From: an uncultured Bacilli bacterium
Lineage (GTDB): Bacteria; Bacillota_I; Bacilli_A; RF39; UBA660
Reading direction: 5' to 3'
Assembly (NCBI GenBank): GCA_944363755.1
Contig: CALVVC010000022.1
Span: 1-13,283 of the forward strand
DNA: 13,283 nucleotides
Position numbers and translations under genes: made by a program. This document shows positions 6,998 to 13,283 of the stretch, piece by piece. The notes under the pieces were generated by a model. The model made no database searches and was not told the origin of the DNA. It worked only from the letters and a program-made list of their open reading frames with translations. Every line of letters starts with the position of its first letter. Position 1 is the stretch's first letter.

Positions 6998-7542
6998 AAG
7001 TATTCGACCCCACTTTCTATATCCATAATTTTATCTGCTTCCTTAAATAATTCATCTTTAGTAGTATTATTAATTACATAATCATAATCTTTATAATTTT
7101 CCATATCTGTTTCTGTAATATGTTCCTTTTCTTTAGGACTTAATTTATTATCATAATTATCTCTAATTACATGAATTATCTTAATATCAGGAAATCTTTC
7201 TCTTAACAAGTTAAATTCACTAACAAGTCTCCCATCAGTAATAATAAAAACAGAAAAGTAATGTTTTAAGATATCTATATCTTCGCATAATCTATCTACT
7301 AAAAAAGTATCTTTATGTAAAGTATTTCTAATTACTTCTATTCCCATCTCTTGTAAGAATTCTCTTGGTTTTTCCCTCATATCTCCATTCCAACTAAAAT
7401 AATTTTTAGCATATTCATATAAAGGTGTCGTTATATGAAGAATGCAAGTGCTATCACCTTTAAAATCATATTTAGTCTTCATATAACTACCTAGTAAATC
7501 TTTACCACATCCTGCTTTACCAGCTAATAAAAATATCTTCAT
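6994..7542 (-). CDS. Deoxynucleotide monophosphate kinase-like P-loop protein
   Basis: This 182-residue kinase-like protein has the Walker A GKAGCGKD at 8-15, with Asp in place of the usual Ser/Thr, as in phage-type dNMP kinases. REFLQEMGIEVIRN (60-73) matches the substrate-binding helix of that family (R-x-LLQ-x-x-G-x-x-x-R type). A strand ending in ITDGR (101-105), a lid with VIRDNYDNK (125-133) and DYVINN (154-159) complete the fold. Phosphorylation of a nucleotide or similar substrate is inferred; the substrate cannot be read. It is the first gene downstream of the alanine T-box. The ATG at 7542 follows TTTTAGGAG with a 9-nt spacer, just after the T-box terminator. It ends in TGA, the only TGA stop I found here, in an ATGA overlap with the next kinase. 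Confidence 0.75.
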   Translation of the reverse strand: MKIFLLAGKAGCGKDLLGSYMKTKYDFKGDSTCILHITTPLYEYAKNYFSWNGDMREKPREFLQEMGIEVIRNTLHKDTFLVDRLCEDIDILKHYFSVFIITDGRLVSEFNLLRERFPDIKIIHVIRDNYDNKLSPKEKEHITETDMENYKDYDYVINNTTKDELFKEADKIMDIESGVEYL

Positions 7543-7565
7543 CTAAACCAACTCCTAAAAAAACA

Positions 7566-7745
7566 TAAAAAAGACCACTGTAGGAGTGTATATTACACGT
7601 TACCATCCTGCTTTGGTCTTAATTTTGATAAAGGTCATCCCTAAAAAACTCAGGAATTTGCTTTCTAAAAGAATCTTAGTTAATTTCCACCTACCATTAA
7701 CTCTCTTTAATAAGATTTTCTTTTGTACTCTTTTCCTTCACAGTT
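7566..7745 (-). promoter_or_regulatory. T-box riboswitch, alanine-specific (specifier GCA)
   Basis: Read on minus. Stem I spans 7745-7647: base helix AACU/AGUU with a GA (kink-turn) motif, AGGAA (7733-7737) paired with UUCCU (7652-7656), then a specifier loop with AGUA (7726-7729) opposite GAA (7663-7665). By position this loop presents GCA (7659-7661), an Ala codon. Above it, AAAAG/CUUUU and AAUCUUA/UAAGAUU pair (7711-7724 with 7667-7678), then AGAGAG (7701-7706), then the apical GUUAAU/AUUAAC helix with loop GGUAGGUGGAA. The 3' part holds the T-box AGGAUGGUAACGUG (7596-7609), whose UGGU can pair with ACCA-ended tRNA-Ala. The terminator is AAGACCA (7614-7620) with UGGUCUU (7571-7577) and six T. 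It is compact like the glyQS type, with no large Stem II. Uncharged tRNA-Ala should cause readthrough. Confidence 0.9.
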
Positions 7746-8899
7746 TTCTTATTATCTTGATAATTGTTAAATATTTCCCCTAATAAAGAGTGCTCTTTAA
7801 TAAATTCAAAAATTATCTTAAATGTAGCGATAAGAGGTGTTGCAACTATCATTCCTATCATACCAAAGAAATAGTTAAAAAGCAATAGTCCAAGCATAAT
7901 TGTAACAGGATGTAATTTCATAGTTTTACCCATAATTAGTGGTTGATAGAAATTATTTTCAAGTAATTGACAAACTACTACTGAGATAAGGCAAAACACT
8001 CCAACCATTGGATCAATTGTAAAGCCAACAATAACAGCAGGAGCACCACCAATCCAAGGTCCAATATAAGGTATTACATCGGTAATGGCACAGAACAAGG
8101 CAAATAGAAATGGAGCGCTAAGTCCTGCTAAACTAAAGCCAATCGACTGAGTAATAAAGACAAGAAAACATACAAGTAAAACCCCTCCTACATAACTTCT
8201 TAATTTTCCATTTATACGTCTCATCAAATCCTTAGCATTCTTATGCCAACTTTTAGGTATAATGCTAAGTAAATGTCCTTGGAATTTACGGAAATCAAAC
8301 AATAGATAAAAACCTATCATAATACCTAAAACTATATTAGTAGCACCACTAATAAAAGCTCTACCAAAGTTCCATATAGTATTAGGAAGAGTACTTGCAA
8401 TATCACTTCCAACACTTTCTATTTTATTAAGCATCGTATTTTTATAATTTTCAACTTGTTTACTATCTCCTAAATTCTCTAACATATCACTAGCAAAGTC
8501 TTGAGCATTATCAACAATATCAGGAACAACTGAAACTATATCGCTAACTCCACTAGAAAATGTTGGAACAGTAAATACAAGTATTAATATAATACTTCCA
8601 AAAATAATTAAATAAGTTAGGATACAAGCAAGTACTCTTGGCATTTTATTTGAAAATTTAGTCGCAAGAGGATCTAATAACCAAGCAATAACAAAGCCTA
8701 TAAAAACAGGAGATATTACTGATAAAATAGTACCAATAATACCAAGAATATTCCACTCTTTAATTAAATAAGTTACAAGAAGTATAGCAAGTATAATAAC
8801 TAGAGCAAGGACAAATTTTAATAGATTATTAGAAGTATTAAAAAATCTATTAATAGCTTTATAATCAAGTTCATCACTTTTATTATTTTTACGAAACAT
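7697..8899 (-). CDS. AI-2E/PerM-family transporter-like membrane protein
   Basis: This 400-residue membrane protein fits the AI-2E transporter (PerM/YtvI-like, PF01594) family: N-terminal hydrophobic segments, including LLKFVLALVIILAILLVTYLI and a GTILSVISPVFIGFVIAWLLDP signature; a central extracellular amphipathic region; then a cluster of membrane segments with FALFCAITDVIPYIGPWIGGAPA and, near the end, KLHPVTIMLGLLLF and IGMIVATPLIA. Members have been linked to AI-2 export and Na+/H+ antiport, so the substrate is not assignable. The frame extends to a TTG at 8938, but ATG 8899 is preferred because GGAGGG lies 5 nt before it. It follows trpS by 44 nt. Its last 17 codons, a Lys/Glu-rich tail, also encode the 5' half of T-box Stem I, which may constrain their sequence. 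Confidence 0.88.
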   Translation of the reverse strand: MFRKNNKSDELDYKAINRFFNTSNNLLKFVLALVIILAILLVTYLIKEWNILGIIGTILSVISPVFIGFVIAWLLDPLATKFSNKMPRVLACILTYLIIFGSIILILVFTVPTFSSGVSDIVSVVPDIVDNAQDFASDMLENLGDSKQVENYKNTMLNKIESVGSDIASTLPNTIWNFGRAFISGATNIVLGIMIGFYLLFDFRKFQGHLLSIIPKSWHKNAKDLMRRINGKLRSYVGGVLLVCFLVFITQSIGFSLAGLSAPFLFALFCAITDVIPYIGPWIGGAPAVIVGFTIDPMVGVFCLISVVVCQLLENNFYQPLIMGKTMKLHPVTIMLGLLLFNYFFGMIGMIVATPLIATFKIIFEFIKEHSLLGEIFNNYQDNKKTVKEKSTKENLIKES

Positions 8900-8943
8900 A
8901 TAATCCCTCCATATGAAGTATTTTAATTTATTTACCAATAATT

Positions 8944-9987
8944 CTATTCAAAATAATCAATTAACATTGCCTTCTTTACCCGTTTTAGGGTCTCATCTGC
9001 ATGTCTATTCGCTTTTCTTGATCCCTCTTTTAATATATTATAAACAAGATCAATATTATCTTCATAATATTTTCTTTTTTCTCTTATAGGCGATAAAATA
9101 TCTTCTATAACTTCATATAAGAATCTCTTTACTAAAACATCACCTAAACCACCTTTTTCATAATGAGCTTTAAGTTCATCTAAATTTTTATATTCAGGTA
9201 AATACTTCTTAAAATGCTCCTCATTCGATAAAGCTTCTAAATATATAAATACTGTATTATTCTTAGTATCTCCAGGATCTTCTACTCTAATGTGATTAGG
9301 GTCTGTATACATACTCATAACTTTTTTCTTAACTGTATTGCTATCATCTTTAAGATATATACAATTACCTAAACTTTTACTCATTTTAGATTTACCATCA
9401 GTACCAGGAAGTCTTCTACAAACTTCATTATCAGGCATTACTGCCTTAGGTTCAAAAAGAGTTTTACCATATATATTATTAAAACTTCTAACTATTTCCC
9501 TTGTTTGTTCTACCATAGGTAATTGATCATCACCAACAGGTACAATAGTAGCATTAAAAGCCGTTATATCTGCTGCTTGACTAATAGGATAATTTAAGAA
9601 ACCTACAGGGATACTACTACCAAAATCTTTTTGTTTTAATTCACTTTTTACAGTAGGATTTCTCTCTAATCTTGCTAAAGTTACTAAATTCATATAATAC
9701 ATTGTAAGCTCAGGTAATGCTCTTATCATACTCTGTACAAAAATAGTTACTTTATTTGGATCAAGTCCTATAGATAAATAATCTAATGCTACTTCTATTA
9801 CACTATCTCTAACTTTTTTAGGATTATTAAAATTATCAGTCAAAGCCTGAGTATCTGCAATAAACACATACATTTCATCATAATTACCTTCATTCTGTAA
9901 CTTTACTCTATTTTTTAATGATCCTACATAATGCCCTAAATGAAGGTTACCTGTAGGTCTATCACCAGTTAAAATGATTTTTTTCAT
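8944..9987 (-). CDS. trpS: Tryptophanyl-tRNA synthetase
   Basis: This 347-residue class I synthetase charges tRNA-Trp. GDRPTGNLHLGHYVG (8-22) contains the HIGH-type motif HLGH at 16-19, LNYPISQAADI (131-141) and GDDQ (152-155) line the Trp-binding pocket, and the KMSKS loop is complete at 201-205. The C-terminal anticodon-binding helices run to the end. The length is normal. The ATG at 9987 follows GAGGGA with a 6-nt spacer. Only 67 nt separate it from the gene upstream, too short for a T-box, and I find no T-box elements there, so any regulation differs from that of alaS. A perfect palindrome lies at the start of the spacer. It is followed by the AI-2E-family gene in the same direction. Confidence 0.98.
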   Translation of the reverse strand: MKKIILTGDRPTGNLHLGHYVGSLKNRVKLQNEGNYDEMYVFIADTQALTDNFNNPKKVRDSVIEVALDYLSIGLDPNKVTIFVQSMIRALPELTMYYMNLVTLARLERNPTVKSELKQKDFGSSIPVGFLNYPISQAADITAFNATIVPVGDDQLPMVEQTREIVRSFNNIYGKTLFEPKAVMPDNEVCRRLPGTDGKSKMSKSLGNCIYLKDDSNTVKKKVMSMYTDPNHIRVEDPGDTKNNTVFIYLEALSNEEHFKKYLPEYKNLDELKAHYEKGGLGDVLVKRFLYEVIEDILSPIREKRKYYEDNIDLVYNILKEGSRKANRHADETLKRVKKAMLIDYFE

Positions 9988-10036
9988 ATGTATTCCCTCT
10001 TTCTATTTAAGTTTAACATATATTTTATAACAGAAC

Positions 10037-10056
10037 AAGAGAGCATATGCTCTCTT
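10037..10056 (-). terminator. 20-bp perfect palindrome between the membrane-anchored protein gene and trpS
   Basis: AAGAGAGC-ATAT-GCTCTCTT is self-complementary over 20 bases and would form an 8-bp stem with a 4-nt loop. It includes two bases of the upstream gene's stop codon (10055-10057). On minus it is followed by GTTCTGTTAT, a poor U tract, so it is at best a weak terminator; an intercistronic stabilising hairpin or operator is possible. Confidence 0.45.
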
Positions 10057-10801
10057 ATATATGTTTATTTAATAATAGACTATAATAATTATTATTTTCA
10101 GGTTGTTTATAATACACACCTATCGTTCCATCTGTTTCTATATAAATATTATAATCTGTAATATTAGTAATATAATTTTTAGATTCATTAATATTTATTT
10201 GTTCAATATTATTTTTTATAGCAGTTAATATTTCTTCACCTGTAATATCATATGTTTTTTTAATATCATCCCCCGTCAAAATATTATCATTTTTCACATC
10301 GTATAAATAAACGTTTATTTCTTGATTAGATACTAATGTACATAAATTAGTCTCATTACTTATTAATGTCATACTTATAATATCACTACTATCATAAATA
10401 ATAAGATTACTTGTAGTCATAATACTACGTTCATATAAATTAGAAACATTAGAACATTCTTTTATAGTCATATCTGTAGAGTAATTACTAATATTATATA
10501 ATTCATTAACTTTATTATTAATTTCTTTAATAATATTAGTAAGAACAGTAGACTTTAAAGAAGTCGATATAGTTGTATAATAACTTGTATCATAGTTACA
10601 ATCTATACCTTTTTTACATATTTTAAGACCTTTAATTTCTTCTTTTATATTTTTTTCTTCTCTAACATGAGGAAAGTTATCTTCTTGTTCTTTTGTTTTT
10701 ATAGAAGGAAGAAATATAACATTATACACTATTATTGAAATCAAAAGTACAAGAAGAATACTAATTATTATAATACCTGTAATCCTTATTTTTTTATTCA
10801 T
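10055..10801 (-). CDS. Membrane-anchored extracytoplasmic protein, possibly DUF3298-like
   Basis: This 248-residue protein has one N-terminal membrane helix (about residues 8-31) after a short basic start (MNKKIR), so the rest should be outside the membrane. There is no lipobox, so it is probably a signal anchor. The C-terminal half (SDIISMTLISNETNLC, a YLYDVKNDNILTGDDI strand-turn, EEILTAIKNNI, then YIETDGTIGVYYK) follows the order seen in DUF3298/RsiV-type domains. This is a weak resemblance, not a firm match. Four cysteines lie outside the membrane. The ATG at 10801 follows a strong AGGAGG with a 5-nt spacer and starts 9 nt after the prepilin-like gene, so the two form an operon and may work together at the surface. 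Confidence 0.65.
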   Translation of the reverse strand: MNKKIRITGIIIISILLVLLISIIVYNVIFLPSIKTKEQEDNFPHVREEKNIKEEIKGLKICKKGIDCNYDTSYYTTISTSLKSTVLTNIIKEINNKVNELYNISNYSTDMTIKECSNVSNLYERSIMTTSNLIIYDSSDIISMTLISNETNLCTLVSNQEINVYLYDVKNDNILTGDDIKKTYDITGEEILTAIKNNIEQININESKNYITNITDYNIYIETDGTIGVYYKQPENNNYYSLLLNKHI

Positions 10802-10810
10802 TATTTCCTC

Positions 10811-12685
10811 CTAACCACAACTTGACGAATATGTAATATTAATTGTTAACTCTTTACTTTGATTTCCAGCCTTATCTTCATTTTTTACTTTATAAACTCC
10901 TTTTGTACATCCTTGTTTTCCAAAATAACCGGAGGAGTCTTTATACCATTTATTCCAATCTAAACCTTTACCATTATCTCTACAGTTATTTCCTGCTGTT
11001 CCTTTAAAGTAAGCATACCAATGTGCATAACCAGATCCTCCTGAATTATCTTTTTCAGTAGTTGTAAAATTCCAACTTCTTCCTTCATAAGAGACAGTTA
11101 TATTACATGATTCAGCTTTATAACTTGTACCACTTTTATTAGTACATTTTGATGAACATACATTTTTAAAACTTATACCAGGAGTTGGCATCGATCTATC
11201 TAATTTAATTGTATATGACTTAGTAACTGTCTTACCTGCTGCATCTGTTGCTTTAAATGTTATAGTACTTGTACCTTCTGCATTAATATTTCTTGTATTA
11301 CCATTTACATAACCATTAGTATTAGTAGAAGCTCCTGTTACTTTATAAGAAACACTACAACTACCAGAATCATCACTACAACTTGCTCTTGCTACCACAT
11401 AACCACTATACCAAGTATTATTACTATAATTACTTAAAGAATCAATATTAGAGTTATTATTTAAATCAGTAGAATTTTTCTTTTTCTTTAATACAACTGA
11501 AAGTTTTGGGTCACTTTTATCTATTCTTACTGTTTGATTAGCTGGACAAGTTGTAGTATGACCAACCTTATCTGTTACAGTTCCAGGTGATTGATTAAAC
11601 CATTCTCCTGAATCCTTATATGGCTTAGAAGCATCATCAACACAACCACTACCACTATCTATACATTTTCCTTTTAAAGTCACATTTTTACTTGTCCAAG
11701 ATGTACTTCCCCCACTACTTTCACAAGTAGGAGCGGTTTTATCTATATAATACTCTTCTGATGTCGCTATACAGCTATGACCTTCATTATCATATAATAC
11801 TAACTTTAATTGATGTTTTCCTTCCGTATTTAAAGTTAAATTTCCATCAGTAACACCTATATAATTATCAACTAGACTATACTCTCCTTCATCTACTCTT
11901 TTACTTAATTCCCATTTATATGTATTGTCTGGTAATTTCATTCCTACTGTTATATCTTTATTAGTCCAAGTACTTGCATTTATATTACTTGTAAACTCAA
12001 CTTTAGAACAATCTATCCCTTCATGGATTGAATATTTCCCACTTCGTTTACTATTTTTATTACCACTTGAATCATATGCATACCCAACTATTTCATATAA
12101 TCCTTTCTCGGTTAATTCAATTGTTATTTCTCCTGTATAATTTTGATATCCACTATCTTTATACTCTTCTCCATCTTTTATTATCACATATCTATAACTT
12201 TCTACTTCTTTATTATCTGTTACTTCCATCTTAACCGTTATATTATTTGTACTTGAATTTTCATTTGGAGAAAACTTTATTATTGGTTTAGTTTTATCCC
12301 CTTTAGTTTCATAATTATTACATACAAGTGTTACATAATATTGATAATCTTTATCTGTTATCTTCTGAACAGTAACACCACTTTTTTCATCATCACAATC
12401 ATCTTCTGTTTTATCTTTAACTTTATCTATATATTTCTCTTTTATTAATGTTTCTAAAGAAACATTACTAGTATTACCAATATCTTTTGGCAACTCACTT
12501 CTATGATCTGCAAAATATTCTCTACCTGCTAAAAGAAGCATATTTTCTTGGCTTTTATAATAACTATCATTTCCTCTATTCAAGATACTAGTAACACTAA
12601 TATAAGCGATAGTAACTAACAATCCAAGAATTATAATAGTAGCAAGCAATTCTATTAAAGTAAAACCTTTCTTTTGCTTTTTCAC
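10811..12685 (-). CDS. Prepilin-type surface protein with Ig-like modules
   Basis: This 624-residue protein starts with a class III (type IV pilin) signal: a basic leader, then G7 with F8-TLIE12 and a long hydrophobic helix (LLATIIILGLLVTIAYISV). A prepilin peptidase would cut after G7 and E12 is the conserved glutamate. The outside part is far longer than a normal pilin. It appears to be a string of Ig-like modules joined at DKTKP (about 130), DKTAP (315), DKSDP (388) and DRSMP (496), with repeated SWTSKNVTL/TWTNKDITV openings. About 16 cysteines are present, mostly in the distal half. Start: GTG 12685 is chosen because GAGGTG lies 6 nt upstream and it gives the standard short leader. A GTG at 12694 is the longer alternative. 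No assembly ATPase or peptidase gene is in view. An adhesion or pseudopilin role is inferred. Confidence 0.85.
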   Translation of the reverse strand: MKKQKKGFTLIELLATIIILGLLVTIAYISVTSILNRGNDSYYKSQENMLLLAGREYFADHRSELPKDIGNTSNVSLETLIKEKYIDKVKDKTEDDCDDEKSGVTVQKITDKDYQYYVTLVCNNYETKGDKTKPIIKFSPNENSSTNNITVKMEVTDNKEVESYRYVIIKDGEEYKDSGYQNYTGEITIELTEKGLYEIVGYAYDSSGNKNSKRSGKYSIHEGIDCSKVEFTSNINASTWTNKDITVGMKLPDNTYKWELSKRVDEGEYSLVDNYIGVTDGNLTLNTEGKHQLKLVLYDNEGHSCIATSEEYYIDKTAPTCESSGGSTSWTSKNVTLKGKCIDSGSGCVDDASKPYKDSGEWFNQSPGTVTDKVGHTTTCPANQTVRIDKSDPKLSVVLKKKKNSTDLNNNSNIDSLSNYSNNTWYSGYVVARASCSDDSGSCSVSYKVTGASTNTNGYVNGNTRNINAEGTSTITFKATDAAGKTVTKSYTIKLDRSMPTPGISFKNVCSSKCTNKSGTSYKAESCNITVSYEGRSWNFTTTEKDNSGGSGYAHWYAYFKGTAGNNCRDNGKGLDWNKWYKDSSGYFGKQGCTKGVYKVKNEDKAGNQSKELTINITYSSSCG

Positions 12686-12734
12686 AAATATCACCTCATC
12701 CTATATTACTATAATTTTAATTATATAGTAAAAG

Positions 12735-12762
12735 TTCAAAAAAAACTAGCAAATAGTATAAA
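12735..12762 (+). promoter_or_regulatory. Candidate promoter of the TIGR04086-family gene
   Basis: TTCAAA (12735-12740), 16 nt, then TATAAA (12757-12762) gives a plausible sigma-A promoter about 50 nt before the ATG. A perfect TATAAT also occurs at 12778-12783 but lacks a recognisable -35. Which is used cannot be decided by eye in such AT-rich DNA. Confidence 0.4.
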
Positions 12763-12801
12763 TAAATCATATTTTTTTATAATATACATACTATTTACTA
12801 G
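12746..12801. promoter_or_regulatory. Interrupted dyad in the divergent promoter region
   Basis: CTAGCAAATAGTAT (12746-12759) and ATACTATTTACTAG (12788-12801) are reverse complements with one mismatch over 14 bp, 28 nt apart. The left arm overlaps the candidate promoter and the right arm ends at the AGGTGA Shine-Dalgarno (12800-12805) of the plus-strand gene. This could be a regulator site pair, or a leader hairpin hiding the ribosome site if transcription starts upstream of the left arm. Confidence 0.45.
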
Positions 12802-12811
12802 GTGAATCTAA

Positions 12812-13177
12812 ATGAATTATTTAAAAAAATTAGGAAAAAGTTTATTATTGACTTTAATAAGTATAATATTTTTGAGTTTTGTATTAAATATAGTATATTA
12901 CTTTAATATTATAAATAATAATATTTATAATATTATGAAAATGACTATTGTTTTAATTGTACTTTTCATAAATGCATTTTTATTAGGAAAAAAATCTATT
13001 AAACACGGAATAATTGAAGGTTTAAAATTAGGAGCATTATTTTTAATTATGATGCTTATATTAAAAATAACATTAAATAGTCCTATTGATATTAGAACTT
13101 TTATTTATAGCATAATAATACTTTTAACAACTAGTATAGGAGCGATTCTTGGTATTAATAAAAAATCTAAGAACTAA
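12812..13177 (+). CDS. TIGR04086-family four-helix membrane protein
   Basis: This 121-residue protein is almost entirely membrane: helices at about 10-30, 43-59, 70-88 and 96-115, with a basic start (MNYLKKLGK) and a basic tail (NKKSKN). The middle GKKSIKHGIIEGLKLG and the final GAILGINKKSK fit what I know of TIGR04086 (YrzE-like) proteins of Clostridia and Bacilli, where a G-K-x-x-x-x-x-G-x-x-E-G motif and a C-terminal G-x-x-x-G-x-N-x-K tail are typical. Function is unknown for the family. The ATG at 12812 follows AGGTGA with a 6-nt spacer. It is transcribed divergently from the prepilin-like gene and ends directly in a strong terminator, so it looks monocistronic. Confidence 0.8.
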   Translation: MNYLKKLGKSLLLTLISIIFLSFVLNIVYYFNIINNNIYNIMKMTIVLIVLFINAFLLGKKSIKHGIIEGLKLGALFLIMMLILKITLNSPIDIRTFIYSIIILLTTSIGAILGINKKSKN

Positions 13178-13211
13178 AAAAATGTAACTAATATCAAAGT
13201 TACATTTTTTT
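13176..13211 (+). terminator. Intrinsic terminator of the TIGR04086-family gene
   Basis: Perfect 14-bp arms (13176-13189 AAAAAAATGTAACT, 13198-13211 AGTTACATTTTTTT) surround an 8-nt loop, and the arm ends in seven T. It begins within the stop codon (13175-13177). The A run on the 5' side would also allow termination of minus-strand transcripts. Confidence 0.85.
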
Positions 13212-13212
13212 A

Positions 13213-13283
13213 CTCAAAGGCATTCAAGCATCACATTCATCCAGTCCTTACGGACTAGGACTCATCACGAGGCGGAACGAGCC
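13213..13283. other. GC-richer segment of unknown nature, cut by the window edge
   Basis: These 71 bases directly follow the terminator and are about half G+C, while the rest of the window is roughly a quarter. They hold a short perfect hairpin, AGTCC-TTAC-GGACT (13243-13256), and the CpG-containing string GAGGCGGAACGAGCC at the edge. Two plus-strand frames stay open to the edge but start without a ribosome site; all minus frames contain stops. It could be the end of a mobile element, a structured RNA or repeat, or foreign DNA. I do not recognise it. Confidence 0.4.

Noticed and set aside
7586..7783. Plus-strand 65-codon open frame
   Set aside because: It is antisense to the T-box and the transporter tail, has no ribosome site, and is explained by the T-box structure on minus.
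8900..8938. Upstream TTG start extending the AI-2E-family protein by 13 residues
   Set aside because: No ribosome site there; GGAGGG precedes the ATG at 8899.
9338..9526. Plus-strand 62-codon open frame inside trpS
   Set aside because: Antisense shadow covering the KMSKS region of a secure synthetase gene.
9988..10054. Possible T-box or other leader before trpS
   Set aside because: Only 67 nt, no AGGGTGG-type T-box and no Stem I elements; only a palindrome and a ribosome site are seen.
11925..12234. Two plus-strand open frames (68-71 codons) inside the prepilin-like gene
   Set aside because: Both are antisense shadows of a gene with a clear pilin signal, with low-complexity translations.
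13258..13268. Minus-strand GTGATGAGTCC, reminiscent of a hammerhead ribozyme CUGATGAG core
   Set aside because: The first base of the core differs and no GAAA element follows at the required place after the next stem.
13213..13283. CRISPR repeat or group II intron start at the right edge
   Set aside because: No repeat unit recurs and no GTGCG-type intron 5' end is present in the visible bases.

Overview
The window is a very AT-rich bacterial segment with the look of a low-GC Firmicute of the Bacilli/Mollicutes-related gut type. The evidence is the strong purine-rich Shine-Dalgarno sites, a tRNA-responsive T-box leader, a TIGR04086-family membrane protein, and a RarA, AlaS, TrpS and HolA set of Firmicute type. 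The standard code is in use: tryptophan is TGG in the genes checked, and one gene ends in TGA inside an ATGA overlap, so Mycoplasma code 4 is unlikely. The assignment to a lineage is inference. Nearly all genes lie on the minus strand. Only the partial rarA at the left edge and a small membrane protein at the right edge are on plus.

Read in the minus-strand direction (right to left), the first unit is a prepilin-like, cysteine-rich surface protein with Ig-like modules, followed 9 nt later by a single-pass membrane-anchored protein. Next come trpS and an AI-2E/PerM-family membrane protein. The 3' end of that gene is overlapped by an alanine-specific T-box riboswitch (about 7566-7745). The T-box leads into a P-loop nucleotide-kinase-like gene, a second P-loop kinase gene overlapping it by 4 nt, a 155-nt spacer with three perfect palindromes, alaS, and holA (8-nt overlap). 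The GCA specifier and the UGGU acceptor-binding bulge fit tRNA-Ala. The simplest reading is that alanyl-tRNA charging controls an operon whose first two genes are nucleotide kinases and whose third is alaS. Whether alaS also has its own promoter in the spacer is open.

Left of holA, a near-consensus promoter (TTGATA-17-TATAAT) drives an unrecognised 411-residue, helix-rich protein. After a short AT-rich spacer with an extended -10 promoter comes a two-gene unit: a 95-residue protein of unknown function and a HipA/CtkA-like kinase that starts inside its 3' end. This pair resembles a toxin-antitoxin or kinase-regulator module without a recognisable HipB. The kinase converges on the end of rarA, and one hairpin terminator covers both stop codons.

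At the right edge, a divergent intergenic region with a 14-bp imperfect dyad precedes the TIGR04086 gene, which ends at a strong intrinsic terminator. The last 70 bases are about half G+C, unlike everything else here, and are unexplained. No CRISPR array, tRNA, rRNA or intact insertion sequence was seen, and there is no gene-free stretch above 300 bases.
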